From the NCBI RefSeq assembly GCF_900626145.1, contig NZ_LR130816.1, forward strand, positions 776,078 through 840,077: DNA of 64,000 nt, read 5' to 3'. Position numbers and translations under genes: made by a program. The notes beneath the pieces are model-generated. The model saw only the letters and a program-made list of their open reading frames with translations, was not told the origin of the DNA and did not search any database. This DNA comes from Intestinimonas timonensis (lineage in GTDB: Bacteria > Bacillota > Clostridia > Oscillospirales > Oscillospiraceae). Position 1 is the first letter of the stretch. Every line of letters starts with the position of its first letter. Below are positions 26,189-34,096 of the stretch, one piece after another.

Positions 26189-27193
26189 TTACATGCGTCC
26201 CTTCCGCTGGAGGCGGATGTCCTCGCCGAAGAAGGGGAGGACCCGGTACTCGCCCTCCAGCCTGGAGGCGATCTGGGGGCTGTACCGCCCCCGCACGTCG
26301 TCCATGGTCAGGTTGGAGCTGATGACCGTCCGCTTCTCCGCCGTCAGCCGGCTGTTCACCAGCTGGTAGAGGGCCGACTGGACAAAGGGGGTGGTCATCT
26401 CGCTGCCCAGGTCGTCCAGGATCAGCAGGTCGCACCTCAGATACCGCCGGGTGTCGTCTCGGGCCTCCCGGGCGTCCTCCTCGTCCCGGGAAAACTTCTG
26501 GGTCTCAAACCGGGCAAAGACCTCGCCCGCTGTGTCGTAGACCACCGAAAAGCCGTTCTCCGACACCGTCCGGGCGATGCAGGCTGAGAGGAAGGTCTTG
26601 CCCAGGCCGGTGCTGCCGCTGAGAAAGAGGTTGTTGAAGTAGTAACGACCGAAATTCTGGGCATAATCCCGGCAGATCTTCAGCACCTTCTCCATGTTCT
26701 CCCGGGGCGACCGGCCCCAGGCCGGCCACACCTCCGGAGAGTAAAAGCCCAGATCGAAGGTGTCGAAAGACTGCTCCCCCAGGTCCAGAAGCTGGGAGAG
26801 CTCCTTGATCTGCTCCTGGGTGCAGAGCACCTTCAGGCAGTCGCACATGTCGGAGCCAACCCAGCCCGAGTCCCCGCACTTAGCGCACAGGGGCTTGTCG
26901 TCCAGGGCGTCGGCGGGGAAGCCGTGGCCGGTGAGCAGTTCGGCGCGCTCCTGCTGGAGGGCCTGGTTCTTCTGACGGATATCCGCCACCTCGGCGGTGG
27001 GATCGCCCCCCTCCCGGAGGGCGGCGGCGATGACCTGGGCCATGGTGCGGCGCAGCAGCCGGTCGATCTCGGCCACCCGGGGCAGCTGGACGTACACCTG
27101 CCGCCGCAGGGCATCCTGCCGTGCCTGCCGCTCTTCCCGCCGCTGGGAAAGCCGGGCCTGGGCCCGGCGCAGTACATTGGGGCTGTATGACAT
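26189..27193 (-). CDS. DnaC/DnaI-like helicase loader ATPase (334 aa)
   Basis: AAA+ ATPase expected to load the replicative helicase. The N-terminal ~100 residues are charged and helical. A zinc-binding motif (CAKCGDSGWVGSDMCDC, about residues 102-118) follows, as in DnaI. The ATPase has Walker A GSTGLGKT (about 193), Walker B LLILDDLGSE, a sensor-1 region (TVISSNLTMDD) and a Box VII-like RYSPQIASRLEGEYR. It is next to a DnaD-like gene, four bases downstream, so both act together in replication restart or initiation. The order matches chromosomal pairs of Clostridia rather than a phage, since no phage genes are present. Confidence 0.88.
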   Translation of the reverse strand: MSYSPNVLRRAQARLSQRREERQARQDALRRQVYVQLPRVAEIDRLLRRTMAQVIAAALREGGDPTAEVADIRQKNQALQQERAELLTGHGFPADALDDKPLCAKCGDSGWVGSDMCDCLKVLCTQEQIKELSQLLDLGEQSFDTFDLGFYSPEVWPAWGRSPRENMEKVLKICRDYAQNFGRYYFNNLFLSGSTGLGKTFLSACIARTVSENGFSVVYDTAGEVFARFETQKFSRDEEDAREARDDTRRYLRCDLLILDDLGSEMTTPFVQSALYQLVNSRLTAEKRTVISSNLTMDDVRGRYSPQIASRLEGEYRVLPFFGEDIRLQRKGRM

Positions 27194-27196
27194 GGC

Positions 27197-28180
27197 TTAC
27201 TCCTTTCCCCCGGTCTGCTCCAGGAAGCGGTCCATCCAGTCCATGTCCTCCTTGAGCCGCTCCACCGCCTTGCCGGTGGGCTGGGCGCCGGGACCCTGGG
27301 GCGCCGGCGCCTGGGCCGGACGGTCCTTGGGCCAGGCCGAATCCCCGGCCTCCACCTGCTGCCGGGTGTGGAGGCCCTTCTGGTGCCAATTGCGCAAAAT
27401 GGAGTTCATGTACGGCCAGTTGAGAGAGCCCTTCTTGAGGACGGTCTTCTCGTAGGCCAGGGCGATGGCATCGTCGTCGAAGCCCATCTCGACCCAGGCG
27501 TTGATGTACTTGCGCTCCCCCTCCACCGGCACGCGGCCGGAGATGCCCAGCAGGGGGAGGAGCCGTCCCTCCCGGCTCCGGAGTGCGGAGAGGGCCCGGA
27601 CGTGGGCGTCGGCGGCCTCGGGGGTGTCCACCCCCAGCCGCCGCCACACGAAGGCCTCCTTCTTGAGCTGGGACATACGGGGCTTCCGGCCGGGGCCGTA
27701 CTTCCGCTCGGTCTCCTCGATGCACCAGGTGGCCAGCAGCAGAATGACCTCCGCCGGCAGAGCCAGGTAGTCGAACATGGTATAGAGCATCTTCAGGTCG
27801 GAGGCGGAGAGGACCTTCCCCAGCCGCCGCTCCAGCTCCCGGACCAGGTGAGGGAAGGCGCCGGGGCCCTCCATCTCCCGGGCGATGTCGGCAGAGGTAT
27901 AGTCCGGCGGGCTGTCCGGCTCCGGCGGGGCCGGGGCGGGGGAGAGGTCGGCGTCCTTCCGGGCCAGGCCCAAATCGGCCAGCTGGGTGTAGGTGGTGGA
28001 GATCCGGTCCACCGACCAGCCCAGGGCCTTCCGCACCCCCTCCGCGTCGAACTGTCCCCCCTGACGGAGGAGCTGGAGATACAGCAGGGCGGCGTCCCCG
28101 CTGCCGGACCGGACCAGCCGCTCCGCCGCCGAAGACGTCATGGAGAGCACGCCACCCGGGAGCAGCACCCCTGCGGCCAT
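27197..28180 (-). CDS. DnaD-domain replication protein (327 aa)
   Basis: Primosomal protein. The N-terminal ~90 residues resemble the DnaD winged-helix part (DAALLYLQLLRQGGQFDAEG, STTYTQLADLGLARKD). Two DnaB_2-type regions follow; the second contains YINAWVEMGFDDDAIALAYEKT and the hallmark LNWPYMNSILRNWHQKGLHT (YxxxIxxxW). A Pro-rich tail ends it. ATG 28180 is chosen because AAAGGAGG is 8 bases upstream; ATG 28186 would be only 2 bases away. It is co-transcribed with the helicase loader. Confidence 0.85.
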   Translation of the reverse strand: MAAGVLLPGGVLSMTSSAAERLVRSGSGDAALLYLQLLRQGGQFDAEGVRKALGWSVDRISTTYTQLADLGLARKDADLSPAPAPPEPDSPPDYTSADIAREMEGPGAFPHLVRELERRLGKVLSASDLKMLYTMFDYLALPAEVILLLATWCIEETERKYGPGRKPRMSQLKKEAFVWRRLGVDTPEAADAHVRALSALRSREGRLLPLLGISGRVPVEGERKYINAWVEMGFDDDAIALAYEKTVLKKGSLNWPYMNSILRNWHQKGLHTRQQVEAGDSAWPKDRPAQAPAPQGPGAQPTGKAVERLKEDMDWMDRFLEQTGGKE

Positions 28181-28300
28181 ATCCATCTCCTCCTTTCCTC
28201 ATTTACGTAGGAACTATTTTATCTCAAAATCCGTCGGAAGAAAAGACAAATTTCTGCCACTTTCCCTCCTGCGGCCCAGGTGGGAAAGCCCCGCCGCCCC

Positions 28301-28330
28301 TTGTCCCGGCGGGGGGAGTTATGGTATAAT
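28301..28330 (+). promoter_or_regulatory. zapA promoter
   Basis: TTGTCC (28301-28306) and TATAAT (28325-28330) are 18 bases apart, followed by GGGAGGG before the GTG start. Confidence 0.55.
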
Positions 28331-28410
28331 ATTCTCCAAGCATCTTTGCTCCGGTCTATGGGACTTTTCCCGCCGGAACACGCCTGAAAAACAGATAGGG
28401 AGGGCCCGTC

Positions 28411-28725
28411 GTGAAAAATAAGATCACAGTCAATATCGCCGGTCAGAGCTATACTCTGGTGGCCGCCGAGGACGCGGCCTATATGGAAAAAGTGGCGTCC
28501 CATGTGGACGCCAAGGTCCAGGAGGTTTTGGATGAGTCCAAGGTCTCCCTGGTGGACGGCGCCATCCTGGGCGCCCTCAACATCGCAGACGAGTATTTTA
28601 AGGAGGTGGAGGCCTCCGAGAACCTGCGCCGCCAGCTCAAGGAGTACCTGGAGGAGGCCACCAAGCTGAAAATGGAGCTCTCCGAAGCCAAGCGGGAGAT
28701 CTTCAAGCTCCAGAACAAGAAATAA
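28411..28725 (+). CDS. zapA: Cell division protein ZapA (104 aa)
   Basis: Small FtsZ-associated protein that bundles protofilaments at the Z ring. The N-terminal domain is typical (KITVNIAGQSYTLVA, DAAYMEKVASHVDAKV), then SLVDGAILGALNIADEYFK and a C-terminal coiled-coil (ENLRRQLKEYLEEATKLKM). Length is normal. It starts with GTG behind GGGAGGG. A structured untranslated region and a U32 peptidase gene follow. Confidence 0.92.
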   Translation: MKNKITVNIAGQSYTLVAAEDAAYMEKVASHVDAKVQEVLDESKVSLVDGAILGALNIADEYFKEVEASENLRRQLKEYLEEATKLKMELSEAKREIFKLQNKK

Positions 28726-28734
28726 GCAGGGGTT

Positions 28735-29010
28735 TGCGGGCGGCCAACGCACCCCCCACGCCTCAGTCCCCGCCCACGCAACAATGAGCGCCGCCCCACG
28801 TCGCAGCAACGGTAATATCAGGTAGCGGCGCCACGTCCCGACGCCCACCTGCGCAGGCGGCGAAAAAAGTGGGGATAGGAGCACAGCTTGTCCCTGTTCC
28901 GCCGAGGTAGTCTACCGTAGACGGTGCTGGTGCTCTATGGGGGCGTAAAGCCAGGCCGCCGGATTCCTATTTGGAGCCACTCAACCCATTTAGAGGCCCC
29001 TTTTTCTTTG
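28735..29010 (+). ncRNA. Structured RNA candidate between zapA and the U32 peptidase gene (possibly 6S RNA)
   Basis: A region with nested long-range pairing. GGCGGCC (28739-28745) pairs with GGCCGCC (28954-28960); ACGC(A)CCCCC (28747-28756) with GGGGGCGT (28939-28946); and ATAGGAGCACAGC (28875-28887) with GCTGGTGCTCTAT (28926-28938) with small bulges. An internal GCGCCGC/GCGGCGC hairpin also fits. A T-rich stretch after GGCCCC (29001-29009) could be its end. No ORF is plausible. A closing stem, open centre and zapA adjacency recall 6S RNA, but I do not recognise its sequence, so the identity is a guess. Confidence 0.35.
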
Positions 29011-29015
29011 GATTG

Positions 29016-29060
29016 CAAAAACCGTTCTTTTTCCAGCAGGGAAAAAGAAACGGGTTTTGA
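29016..29060. terminator. Imperfect A/T-rich hairpin downstream of the RNA candidate
   Basis: AAAACCGTTCTTTTTCC pairs with GGAAAAAGAAACGGGTTTT with one bulge. T-rich on both strands. Confidence 0.5.
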
Positions 29061-29139
29061 GCCGTATCCTCCGTCCTTCTACGTTGCAGAACGGCAATGG
29101 ACCGAGATGTGGTTTGCGCGCAAGTAAGGGGCTCCGCGC

Positions 29140-29255
29140 GAGCCCAGCGCAGCGGGTCGCGTGGGGAGAGGACAAGCAAGGGAGCGGAGCGTGTTTTCGC
29201 CGTCAGGCGGAAACAGAGCACAGCGGACTTTGCGAGGACGACGTCGCGCCCCACG
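29140..29255. repeat. Interspersed repeat family 2, copy A
   Basis: GCGCAGCG, TGGGGAGAGGA, GCAAGGGAGCG, CGCCGTCAGGC, GCGGACTTTGC and GACGACGTCGC occur in this order both here and at 59190-59303. The rest up to 29455 is made of short hairpins (GGGGCAA/TTGCCCC, GTTTTGGGC/GCCCAAAAC, GGCCGGC/GCCGGCC) with no gene. Confidence 0.65.
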
Positions 29256-29470
29256 TCAAGGTGATGCCACAATGTCACCCTCCCCGCAGGAGCTGACTGC
29301 TCCCGCGGGGAACCCCTTCTAATTTCACATCCTCGGGGCAAGTGAATTGCCCCTGCGGCAAGGTTTTGGGCCAAGCCCAAAACGCTTGTGCGGCGCACTG
29401 CGCCGGGCCGGCTTGCGCCGGCCGCGGCGGTGACGTATCCACCTCATTTTTCCCTTGGAGGACTTCTGCC

Positions 29471-31567
29471 ATGCTGGAACTGCTTGCCCCCGCCGGGTCG
29501 CCGGAGGCCGTCACCGCCGCCATCCAGGCAGGTGCCGACGCCGTCTACCTGGGCTACGGGGACTTCAACGCCCGCCGCAACGCCAAGAACTTCTCCCTGG
29601 AGGAGCTGGCCTCGGCGGTTTCTTACTGCCATGTCCGGGGCGCCAAGGTCTACCTGACCCTCAACACCCTGGTCACCGACCGGGAGCTCCCCGCCGCCGC
29701 CCAGGTGGCCGCCCAGGCCGCCGAGGTGGGGGTGGACGCCGTCCTCATCCAGGACCTGGGCATCCTGCGGATGCTCCGGCAGGCCGCCCCCGGCCTGGCC
29801 GTCCACGGCTCCACCCAGCTCACCGTCCACTCCCTGGACGGCGTGCGCCGCTGCGCCGAGTTGGGTATGTCCCGGGTGGTCCTCTCCCGGGAGCTCTCCC
29901 GGGACGCCATCGAGCACATCTGTCTCAACTCTCCCATCGAGATCGAGACCTTCGTCCACGGTGCTCTGTGCATGTGCTACTCCGGCCAGTGCTACTTCTC
30001 CTCCGTCATCGGCGGCCGGTCGGGCAACCGTGGCCTGTGCGCCCAGCCCTGCCGCCTCAAATACGGCTGGGGCAAGAAGGCCGACGGCAACCCCCTCTCC
30101 CTCAAGGACATGTCCCTGGCCGGCTACATCCAGGACCTGAAGAAGCTGGGGGTCAAGTGCCTGAAGATCGAGGGGCGCATGAAGCGGCCGGAATACGTCT
30201 CGGTGGTCACCGGCGTGTACGCCCGGGCCATCAAGGAGGACCGGGAGCCCACCGATCAGGAGCTCCGGGACCTGGAGGCCGCCTTCTCCCGCCAGGGCTT
30301 CACCGACGGCTACTATCAGGACAAAAAAGGCCCCGCCATGTTCGGTGTCCGGGAGGAGACCCCGGAGCCCCGGGAGCTCTTCGCCCAGGCCCGGAGCCAG
30401 TACCAGAGCGGCGAGCTCCAGCGGGTGGACGTGATCCTCTACGCCATGATCCGCCCCGGTGAGCCAATCCAGGTGGGGGTCCAGGACGTGGACGGCCGGG
30501 TGGTCACCGCCGCAGGGCCCGTCCCCGAGCCTGCCCGCACCAAGCCCCTCACTCCCGAGGCGGTGGAAAAGCAGCTCGCCCGCACCGGCGGCACGCCCTA
30601 CCGCTGCGCCAAGGTCCGGGCTCTGGTGGAGCCCGACCTCTCCGTGCCGGTGGCCGCCCTCAACGCCCTGCGCCGCCAGGTACTGGAGGAGCTCACCCGC
30701 CAGCGGGGCGCCGCCCCCGCCGCCCCCAACGTGGGTCCCTTCCACGCCGGGGTCCGGTACGAAAACCGCAAAGAGTCCCCCGTCCTCACCCTGTCCCTCC
30801 GCTCCGCCGGGCAGCTCACCCCGGCGCTGCGCGATTTGAAGCCCGCCCTTCTCTATCTCCCGGCGGAGGAGCTGGCTGCCCACCCCGAGGCCGCCGAGAC
30901 CGCCCTGGCCGCCGGGGTCCGGGTGGGGGTGACCCTGCCCCGGATCTGCTGGGACCGGGAGCGGGAGGCGCTGGACAAGCAGCTGGAGGCCGCCCGGAGC
31001 CTGGGGGTCACCGACGCCCTGGTGGGCACGCTGGACCTCATCGCCCCCGCCCGGGACCACGGCTTCACCCTCCGGGGGGATTTCGGTCTCTCCGTCTTCA
31101 ACTCCCAGGCCATCAAGGAGCTCAAGCGCGTTGGCTTCGCCTCCTGCACCGCCTCCTTTGAGCTCAAGCTGGCCCAGATCCGGGACCTCTCCAAGCTCAT
31201 CGACCTGGAGGTGGTGGTCTACGGCCGGCTGCCCCTGATGATCACTGAAAACTGTATCCTCAAAAACCGGGACGGCGGCTGCAAGCGGTCCTGCGAGGGC
31301 CAAAACCGCCTGCTGGTGGACCGGAAGGGGGAGCGCTTCCCCGTGCTCCGGGCCCCCGGCTGCCGCAACGAGATCTTCAACGCCAAGCGGCTCTATCTGG
31401 CCGACAAGGCCAATGACTACCGCCGGGTGGGGGCCTGGGGCGCCCGCCTGAGCTTCACCACCGAGAGCGCCCAGGAGTGCCTCCACATCGCCCGGCAGTA
31501 TCTGGGCCAGGAGCGCCCCGCCCTGGACGACATCACCCGGGGCCTCTACTACCGCGATGTGGAGTGA
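29471..31567 (+). CDS. U32-family peptidase, collagenase-like (698 aa)
   Basis: N-terminal TIM-barrel of the U32 family: LELLAPAGSPEAVTAAIQAGADAVYLG, KVYLTLNTL and VQDLGILR-type residues. Cysteine-rich signatures HGALCMCYSGQCYFSS and NRGLCAQPCRLKYGW are the family hallmark; in RlhA-type members they serve 23S rRNA C5-hydroxylation and probably Fe-S binding. A C-terminal half has NCILKNRDGGCKRSC, another cysteine set. Long (about 700 aa) versions are common in Clostridia. ATG 29471 has TTGGAGGAC upstream. Protease activity is not established for most of the family. Confidence 0.85.
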   Translation: MLELLAPAGSPEAVTAAIQAGADAVYLGYGDFNARRNAKNFSLEELASAVSYCHVRGAKVYLTLNTLVTDRELPAAAQVAAQAAEVGVDAVLIQDLGILRMLRQAAPGLAVHGSTQLTVHSLDGVRRCAELGMSRVVLSRELSRDAIEHICLNSPIEIETFVHGALCMCYSGQCYFSSVIGGRSGNRGLCAQPCRLKYGWGKKADGNPLSLKDMSLAGYIQDLKKLGVKCLKIEGRMKRPEYVSVVTGVYARAIKEDREPTDQELRDLEAAFSRQGFTDGYYQDKKGPAMFGVREETPEPRELFAQARSQYQSGELQRVDVILYAMIRPGEPIQVGVQDVDGRVVTAAGPVPEPARTKPLTPEAVEKQLARTGGTPYRCAKVRALVEPDLSVPVAALNALRRQVLEELTRQRGAAPAAPNVGPFHAGVRYENRKESPVLTLSLRSAGQLTPALRDLKPALLYLPAEELAAHPEAAETALAAGVRVGVTLPRICWDREREALDKQLEAARSLGVTDALVGTLDLIAPARDHGFTLRGDFGLSVFNSQAIKELKRVGFASCTASFELKLAQIRDLSKLIDLEVVVYGRLPLMITENCILKNRDGGCKRSCEGQNRLLVDRKGERFPVLRAPGCRNEIFNAKRLYLADKANDYRRVGAWGARLSFTTESAQECLHIARQYLGQERPALDDITRGLYYRDVE

Positions 31568-31589
31568 CCCCTTTTCCCTGGAGGTATCT

Positions 31590-32039
31590 ATGGATTTACC
31601 CATCAAGGCGGTCTCCCCCAAGATCGGCGGGGAGATCCCCTATCCCTTCTACGCCAGCGCCGGCGCCGCCGCCATGGACCTGCACGCCTGTCTGGATGAG
31701 CCGGTCACCATCGGCCCCGGCGAGCTGGTGCGCATCCCCACCGGCATCGCCATCGCCCTGCCCTCGCCGGAGTATGTGGCCCTGGTCTTTACCCGCTCCG
31801 GCCTGGGCGTCAAGCACGGCATCGCCCTCTCCAATGGGGTGGGGGTCATTGACAGCGACTACCGGGGGGAGATCCAGGTTGGACTCACCAACCTCTCCCA
31901 CACCCCCTACACCATTTCCCCCGCCGACCGCATCGCCCAACTGGCGGTGGTCCCCGTGGTCCAGGTCAATCCGGTGCCCGTAGAGAATCTGGACGAGACG
32001 GAGCGGGGAAGCGGCGGCTTCGGCTCAACGGGCACATAA
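31590..32039 (+). CDS. dut: dUTP diphosphatase (149 aa)
   Basis: Trimeric dUTPase, converting dUTP to dUMP and PPi. All five motifs are visible: AAMDLHACLD, RSGLGVKHGI, GVIDSDYRGEIQVGL, DRIAQLAVVP and the C-terminal GSGGFGSTG. Length is normal. GGAGG precedes the ATG by 7 bases. It lies between the U32 peptidase gene and maf on the same strand. Confidence 0.95.
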   Translation: MDLPIKAVSPKIGGEIPYPFYASAGAAAMDLHACLDEPVTIGPGELVRIPTGIAIALPSPEYVALVFTRSGLGVKHGIALSNGVGVIDSDYRGEIQVGLTNLSHTPYTISPADRIAQLAVVPVVQVNPVPVENLDETERGSGGFGSTGT

Positions 32040-32086
32040 GCCATCTCTCGCACGTGCAAGCACGCGCTCGAAAGGAGCATATCCCT

Positions 32087-32686
32087 ATGGAATTCATTCT
32101 GGCCTCCGGGTCCCCCCGGCGGCGCCAGCTTCTGGAACAGATCGGCATCCGCGACTTTGTGGTCCGGCCCACCGACGCCGACGAGTCCCTGCCCGACGGC
32201 ATCGACCCCGGCGCGGCGGTGGAGCTTCTCTCCCGGCGGAAGGGAGAGGCGGCCCGGGCCCAGGCGGGGGAGGGAGACCTCATCCTCTCCGCCGACACGG
32301 TGGTGGCCCTGGACGGCGCCATCCTGGGCAAGCCCCACAGCAGGGCGGAGGCCGTGAGCATGCTCACCGCCCTCTCCGGCCGCACCCACCAGGTCTACAC
32401 CGGCGTCACCCTGGCCCGGGGGGAGGACATCCTCACCGAGCATGAGGTCACCGCCGTCACCTTCCGTCCCCTCACCGCCGCCGAGATCGACGCCTATGTC
32501 CGGAGCGGCGAGCCCATGGACAAGGCGGGCGCCTACGGCATCCAGGGCCTGGGCGCCCTGCTGGCCGAGCGCCTGGAGGGGGACTACTTCAACGTCATGG
32601 GCCTGCCCCTGTGCCGCCTGGGCAGGATGCTCACCCGCTTCGGCCTGGACCCCCTGGCCGGCGGGACCGGGGAGGAAACGCCTTGA
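32087..32686 (+). CDS. maf: Maf-family nucleotide pyrophosphatase (199 aa)
   Basis: House-cleaning pyrophosphatase for non-canonical nucleotides, long known as septum-formation protein Maf. Signature LASGSPRRRQLLEQ at the N-terminus, ADTVVALDGAILGKP in the middle, KAGAYGIQG and a C-terminal NVMGLPL. ATG 32087 has AAAGGAGC upstream. Its stop overlaps the mreC TTG start (TTGA), so it is coupled to the rod-shape genes, an arrangement found in Bacillus as well. Confidence 0.93.
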   Translation: MEFILASGSPRRRQLLEQIGIRDFVVRPTDADESLPDGIDPGAAVELLSRRKGEAARAQAGEGDLILSADTVVALDGAILGKPHSRAEAVSMLTALSGRTHQVYTGVTLARGEDILTEHEVTAVTFRPLTAAEIDAYVRSGEPMDKAGAYGIQGLGALLAERLEGDYFNVMGLPLCRLGRMLTRFGLDPLAGGTGEETP

Positions 32687-33525
32687 AGGACTTTTTCCGC
32701 AACAACGGATGGCTCATTCTGGTCATCGCCGTGCTGCTCTGTGCCATCACGGCGGTGGCCTCTTATGCCTTTCAGGGGGTGCCCAACCCCCTGGGCAACG
32801 TGCTGGGCGTGGTGACCACCCCCATCCGCAACGGCATTTCCTCCCTGGCCGGCTGGGCGGAGGGCGTCTACAACTACTCCTTCCGCTATGACGAGCTTCA
32901 GGCGGAGAACGTGCGGCTCAAAGCCGAGATCGCCGAGCTGGAGGCCGCCGCCCGGGAGGGCGAGGCCGACAGCAAGGAGAACGAGCGGCTCCGGGAGCTG
33001 CTGGGCCTGCGGCAGAAGCGCCGGGAGCTGGTGTTCGAGTCGGCCATGGTGACCGCCCGGAGCAGCACCAACTGGTCCTCAACCCTTACCCTGAGCAAGG
33101 GTTCCGACCAGGGGGTGGCGGCGGGCAACTGCGTGGTGGACGCCGCCGGCAACCTGGTGGGCATCATCGACCAGGTGGGGACCAACTGGTCCACCATGCT
33201 CACGGTGATAGACGCCAACCTGGAGATGGGCGCCTTCCTCTCCCGCACCGAGTCCATCGCCATTCTGGAGGGCGACTTCGCCCTCATGGCCGAGGGCAAG
33301 CTGAAGCTCACCTACCTGCCCGAGAACACCGAGCTCATCACCGGCGACCTGGTGCTCACCTCCAGCATGGGGGGCAACTACCCCTCCGACCTGGTGGTGG
33401 GCTCCATCGAGTCCATCCACACCGACGCCTCCGGCGTCTCCCGGTACGCCGTCATCCAGCCCTCCGCCGATCTGGACAGCCTGGTCCAGGTCTTCATCAT
33501 CAAGTCCTTCGACATCGTGGAGTGA
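32683..33525 (+). CDS. mreC: Rod shape-determining protein MreC (280 aa)
   Basis: Membrane-anchored elongasome scaffold that binds PBP2. It has a short cytoplasmic start (LKDFFRNNG), one membrane span (WLILVIAVLLCAITAVASYA), a coiled-coil (ELQAENVRLKAEIAELEAAA) and the two beta-barrels (VVDAAGNLVGIIDQVGTNWS, VLTSSMGGNYPSDLVVGSI). The start is TTG 32683 overlapping the maf stop, with GGGGAGGAAA upstream. First of the mreC-mreD-PBP2 set; no mreB lies in the window. Confidence 0.93.
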   Translation: MKDFFRNNGWLILVIAVLLCAITAVASYAFQGVPNPLGNVLGVVTTPIRNGISSLAGWAEGVYNYSFRYDELQAENVRLKAEIAELEAAAREGEADSKENERLRELLGLRQKRRELVFESAMVTARSSTNWSSTLTLSKGSDQGVAAGNCVVDAAGNLVGIIDQVGTNWSTMLTVIDANLEMGAFLSRTESIAILEGDFALMAEGKLKLTYLPENTELITGDLVLTSSMGGNYPSDLVVGSIESIHTDASGVSRYAVIQPSADLDSLVQVFIIKSFDIVE

Positions 33526-33550
33526 CCCGTCTGACAAGGAGTTGTACCCT

Positions 33551-34063
33551 TTGACCCGACAGGATTTCATCTTAAAATGGCTTTTCTACGGCCTCTCCCT
33601 GCTGCCGGTGTGGTGGCTGGACGTCTTTGTCCTCAACCGCTTTCCCGTCCTGGGGGTGAGCCCCCGGCTGCTGCCCGTGGCCGCCGTCACCGTGGCGGTG
33701 CTGGAGGGCGCCGTGGGGGGCGCCGGCTTCGGCCTGGCTGTGGGCGTCCTCTGCGACGCCGTCTACTACGGCTCCTGGGGCGGTATGACCCTGGGACTGT
33801 GTCTGCTGGGCTGGGGCGCCGGCGCCGCCTCCCAGTACGTCCTGCGCCGGAATTTCGGCGGCTGCCTCCTCTGCTGTGCCGCCGGATTGAGCCTGCTGGA
33901 GCTCATCCATGTGGCCTTCGGCCTCTTCACCAGCCTCTCCGACCTCTACTCCCTGCTGCGGGTGGCGGTGCCCGAGCTCCTCTGGTCCCTGTGCTTCGTG
34001 TGCCTGCTGTACCCCTGGTTCTACTGGGTCCGCCGGCGCATCATCAAGACCCTTCGACTCTGA
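33551..34063 (+). CDS. mreD: Rod shape-determining protein MreD (170 aa)
   Basis: Integral membrane partner of MreC with about five spans (WLFYGLSLLPVWWLDVF, LLPVAAVTVAVLEGAVGGAG, MTLGLCLLGWGAGAASQY and two more). GxxxGLxxDxxY-type residues (GFGLAVGVLCDAVYYGSWG) fit the family. AAGGAG lies 9 bases before TTG 33551; an upstream TTG touches the ribosome binding site. Its position between mreC and the PBP2 gene strengthens the call. Confidence 0.85.
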   Translation: MTRQDFILKWLFYGLSLLPVWWLDVFVLNRFPVLGVSPRLLPVAAVTVAVLEGAVGGAGFGLAVGVLCDAVYYGSWGGMTLGLCLLGWGAGAASQYVLRRNFGGCLLCCAAGLSLLELIHVAFGLFTSLSDLYSLLRVAVPELLWSLCFVCLLYPWFYWVRRRIIKTLRL

Positions 34064-34096
34064 CCGCCCCCATATCTACACAAGAAAGGAGCCTTC

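Noticed and set aside
26189-28180. Prophage remnant around the DnaD/DnaI pair
   Set aside because: No integrase, structural or other phage genes are nearby; this pair is common on chromosomes of Clostridia.
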